DNA of 6,622 nucleotides from CAIQPS01 sp963721365 (GTDB taxonomy: Bacteria; Actinomycetota; Thermoleophilia; RBG-16-64-13), in the NCBI GenBank assembly GCA_963721365.1, contig CAVRJE010000024.1:1-6622 (forward strand), read 5' to 3'. Each line of letters starts with the position of its first letter. Position 1 is the first letter of the stretch. The position numbers and the translations under genes were made by a program. Under the pieces are notes generated by a model. The model searched no databases and was not told where the DNA came from. It was given only the letters and a program-made list of their open reading frames with translations. Below, piece by piece: positions 6,539 to 6,622 of the stretch.

Positions 6539-6567
6539 GATCCCGTACTCTCCCTGGGTGGCAACTC

Positions 6568-6604
6568 CGAGGCGCCGCTTCGCCAAGTGCGAAGCGGCGC
6601 CTCG
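6568..6604 (+). terminator. Strong hairpin terminator without T tract
   Basis: CGAGGCGCCGCTTCGC (6568-6583) pairs perfectly with GCGAAGCGGCGCCTCG (6589-6604): a 16-bp stem with a 5-nt loop (CAAGT), starting 29 bp after the stop of the Met/Gly-rich gene. No run of T follows, as is common for actinobacterial terminators. It could serve genes on both strands. Confidence 0.8.
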
Positions 6605-6622
6605 CTATTGGCCAGCTATCGA

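Noticed and set aside
1..6622. CRISPR arrays, tRNA or rRNA genes, insertion sequences
   Set aside because: No regularly spaced repeats with spacers, no recognisable RNA gene motifs, and no transposase or terminal inverted repeats were seen.

Overview
The window is GC-rich with Gly/Ala/Arg-rich proteins, GTG starts, strong purine Shine-Dalgarno sites, Thr/Ser-rich linkers on exported proteins and a terminator hairpin without a T tract. Together these suggest an actinobacterium (Actinomycetota), probably from an uncultured lineage. No single gene fixes the taxon.

Layout. (1) 131-858 (+) is an exported lipoprotein intradiol-type dioxygenase. It is followed 18 bp later by a GNAT-like acetyltransferase (877-1384, +). 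(2) On the minus strand, converging on that pair, 3207-1655 is an exported eight-repeat Asp-box beta-propeller protein. Just downstream, in other frames, 1644-1392 encodes a transmembrane helix and a zinc ribbon. I think these segments are one gene: propeller outside, membrane helix, zinc ribbon inside. (3) 3993-3295 (-) is a double-CDGSH iron-sulfur protein and the only gene that reads cleanly. (4) A 166-bp divergent intergenic region with an 8-bp inverted repeat (AAGGATAC / GTATCCTT) separates it from an OmpR-type response regulator (4160-4859, +) and its histidine kinase (4873-5962, +). (5) 6105-6538 (+) is a small exported Met/Gly-rich protein. It is preceded by three heptamers phased at exactly 11 bp and followed by a strong hairpin terminator (6568-6604).

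Functional picture. The kinase has a short extracytoplasmic loop rich in Met and Gly, and the small exported protein downstream ends in the same kind of Met-Met-Gly-Gly motif. With the 11-bp phased repeats, which suit an OmpR/PhoB-family regulator, this suggests a compact sensor-regulator-target module. Cu(I) or Ag(I) is a possible signal. This is inference, and the arrangement recalls pcoRS-pcoE and silRS-silE by analogy only.

Quality warning. Nearly every gene is broken by single-base frame changes: nine inferred frameshifts (five missing a base, four with an extra base) plus one in-frame TAA in 6.6 kb. The family motifs continue intact in the next frame each time. That pattern fits uncorrected sequencing or assembly error better than gene decay. 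Genes are therefore given as reconstructed spans, with the frame changes stated.
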